Of a stretch of DNA of 64,000 nucleotides, positions 62,827 to 64,000 are shown one piece after another (within the stretch, counting starts at the first letter, position 1; each line of letters begins with the position of its first letter). The notes beneath the pieces were generated by a model that ran no database searches, was not told the DNA's origin, and saw only the letters and a program-made list of their open reading frames with translations. Source of the stretch: an uncultured Pelagibacteraceae bacterium. Lineage in GTDB: Bacteria; Pseudomonadota; Alphaproteobacteria; Pelagibacterales; Pelagibacteraceae. Location: the NCBI GenBank assembly GCA_902541315.1, contig CACBQF010000003.1, forward strand, positions 1 to 64,000, read 5' to 3'. The translations under genes were made by a program, and so were the position numbers.

Positions 62827-64000
62827 ATGAACATACAAGAACTCAAACTTAAATCGTCTGAACAGTTAATAACTCAAGCTGAGGAACTTGGCATAGAAAA
62901 TGCCAGTACTCTGAGAAAGCAAGAAATATTATTTGCTATTTTAAAAAAAGTTGCAGAAAAAGAGGAGATTACAGGAGCAGGAGTATTGCAGTTACTGCAA
63001 GATGGTTTTGGTTTTTTGAGAGCGATGGAGTCAAACTATCTACCAGGACCCGATGATATTTATGTAAGTCCAAGCCAGATTAGAAAATTTGGATTGAGAA
63101 CAGGTGATACCGTGGAAGGACCAGTCAGAGCGCCAAAAGAAGGTGAAAGATATTTTGCTTTACTCCAAGTTAGTAAAATTAATTTTGAGGAACCGGAAAA
63201 ATCTCGGCATAAAATAGCATTTGATAACTTAACCCCACTTTACCCAGACAAACAATTGATTATGGAAGTAGAGATTACAAAGCCAGATAAGAAACAAGAT
63301 TTAACCCCAAGATTGATTGATTTGGTTAGTCCTATTGGGAAAGGTCAAAGATCAATAATTATTTCTCCACCAAAAGCTGGTAAAACAATGATCTTACAAA
63401 GCATAGCGAATTCAATCGCAAAGAATTATCCTGAGTGTTATTTAATTGTTTTGCTTATTGATGAAAGACCAGAAGAAGTGACTGATATGCAAAGAACTGT
63501 GAAGGGAGAAGTGATAAGCTCAACTTTTGACGAACCTGCACAGCGTCATGTTGCTGTCGCAGAAATGGTCATCGAAAAAGCAAAAAGACTAACAGAACAT
63601 AAAAAAGATGTTGTAATATTATTGGACTCAATTACTAGATTAGGAAGGGCTTATAACGCAGTAATACCAAGTTCAGGAAAAGTTTTAACCGGAGGTGTTG
63701 ATGCTAATGCTCTTCAAAGACCAAAAAGATTTTTTGGTGCTGCTAGAAATATTGAAGAAGGCGGATCATTAACGATAATATCCACAGCTTTAATAGATAC
63801 TGGAAGCAGAATGGATGAGGTTATTTTTGAGGAGTTTAAAGGTACAGGTAACAGTGAAACAGTTCTAGATCGAAAAATCGCTGATAAAAGAATTTACCCA
63901 GCAATTGATATAACTAAGTCAGGAACAAGACGAGAAGAATTGCTTTTTGATAAAAATGATCTTCAAAAAATGAATGTTTTAAGAAGAATAATTGCTCCAA
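62827..64000 (+). CDS. rho: Transcription termination factor Rho (3' end beyond window)
   Basis: The first 391 codons of a hexameric RNA helicase, running off the right edge. The N-terminal domain ([20 protein letters not shown]) and RNA-binding OB fold ([39 protein letters not shown]) precede the RecA-like motor: Walker [13 protein letters not shown], Walker [18 protein letters not shown]-loop and R-loop region [25 protein letters not shown]. Nearly the full length (about 419 in E. coli) is present. It follows hemJ by 63 bases with the hairpin described above. Confidence 0.97.
   Translation, partial: MNIQELKLKSSEQLITQAEELGIENASTLRKQEILFAILKKVAEKEEITGAGVLQLLQDGFGFLRAMESNYLPGPDDIYVSPSQIRKFGLRTGDTVEGPVRAPKEGERYFALLQVSKINFEEPEKSRHKIAFDNLTPLYPDKQLIMEVEITKPDKKQDLTPRLIDLVSPIGKGQRSIIISPPKAGKTMILQSIANSIAKNYPECYLIVLLIDERPEEVTDMQRTVKGEVISSTFDEPAQRHVAVAEMVIEKAKRLTEHKKDVVILLDSITRLGRAYNAVIPSSGKVLTGGVDANALQRPKRFFGAARNIEEGGSLTIISTALIDTGSRMDEVIFEEFKGTGNSETVLDRKIADKRIYPAIDITKSGTRREELLFDKNDLQKMNVLRRIIAP

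Noticed and set aside
1..64000. CRISPR arrays, insertion sequences, prophage or toxin-antitoxin genes.
   Set aside because: No regularly spaced repeats, transposase or integrase motifs, or terminal inverted repeats were seen; gene content is core-like throughout.

Overview
The window reads as a stretch of a small, streamlined, AT-rich alphaproteobacterial chromosome of the SAR11 (Candidatus Pelagibacter) type. This rests on sequence impressions, not on a database search: G+C is roughly 30% by eye, genes are packed with spacers of 0-30 bases or with ATGA-type overlaps, and there are no mobile elements, prophage genes or CRISPR arrays. Gene neighbourhoods typical of Alphaproteobacteria are present (hemE next to the DUF299 kinase regulator, secB-dnaQ-coaE-aroE-maf, ftsK-lolA, hslVU divergent from hisBHAF). 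About 80 protein genes and one tRNA (Gly, GCC) are supported.

Layout. 1-3660: 2-hydroxyacid oxidation block (FAD oxidase fragment, aminotransferase, two tandem FMN-dependent lactate/glycolate-type dehydrogenases). 3670-8299: a PagL-like outer-membrane enzyme coupled to cytochrome c maturation genes ccmC-D-E-F-G-H; ccmA, ccmB and ccmI are not here. 8473-18318: hspQ, yciB, small membrane and secreted proteins, argG and an apparently domain-swapped photolyase-like flavoprotein. 18308-22267: a possible light/redox block made of a prokaryotic (6-4) photolyase homologue without the usual Fe-S cysteines, a 43-aa DUF2256 gene, a DUF4174-like gene broken by a frameshift in an A8 tract, an SDR lacking its catalytic Tyr and a PQQ-type sugar dehydrogenase. 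22278-31437: ABC exporter, tesA, metallo-hydrolase, folD, mscS, hemD and hemC. 31493-37903: tsaD, EVE protein, acetyl-CoA synthetase with a lysine-rich N-terminal tail, and a DUF4212/sodium-solute symporter pair that could supply acetate to it. 37973-47103: rpe, heparinase-like protein, purH, phhB, tRNA-Gly, a ubiquinone hydroxylase, ftsK and lolA. 47100-53863: hisBHAF and hisE with an inverted dioxygenase between them, and hslVU behind a candidate heat-shock promoter. 53867-64000: sulfotransferase, Smr, Tim44-like and FxsA, then secB, dnaQ, coaE, aroE, maf and the PEP synthase regulator facing left, and hemE, hemH, hemJ and rho facing right.

The 261-base gap at 60064-60324 is very likely the chromosomal replication origin. 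It lies between the DUF299 gene and hemE, as Cori does in Caulobacter. It holds a perfect DnaA box, two near matches and a repeated 11-mer, and gene direction flips across it.

Functionally the window joins carbon entry (lactate/glycolate and acetate oxidation), haem synthesis and use (hemC, D, E, H, J plus the Ccm system), histidine, arginine, purine and one-carbon metabolism, and protein quality control (HslUV, SecB, HspQ). The points most worth checking are the two unusual photolyase-family proteins and their small neighbours, the origin, the A8 frameshift, the apparently leaderless hslV mRNA, the polybasic tail on Acs and an unexplained long stem at 8350-8407. I did not find a clear new multi-gene defence or mobile system.
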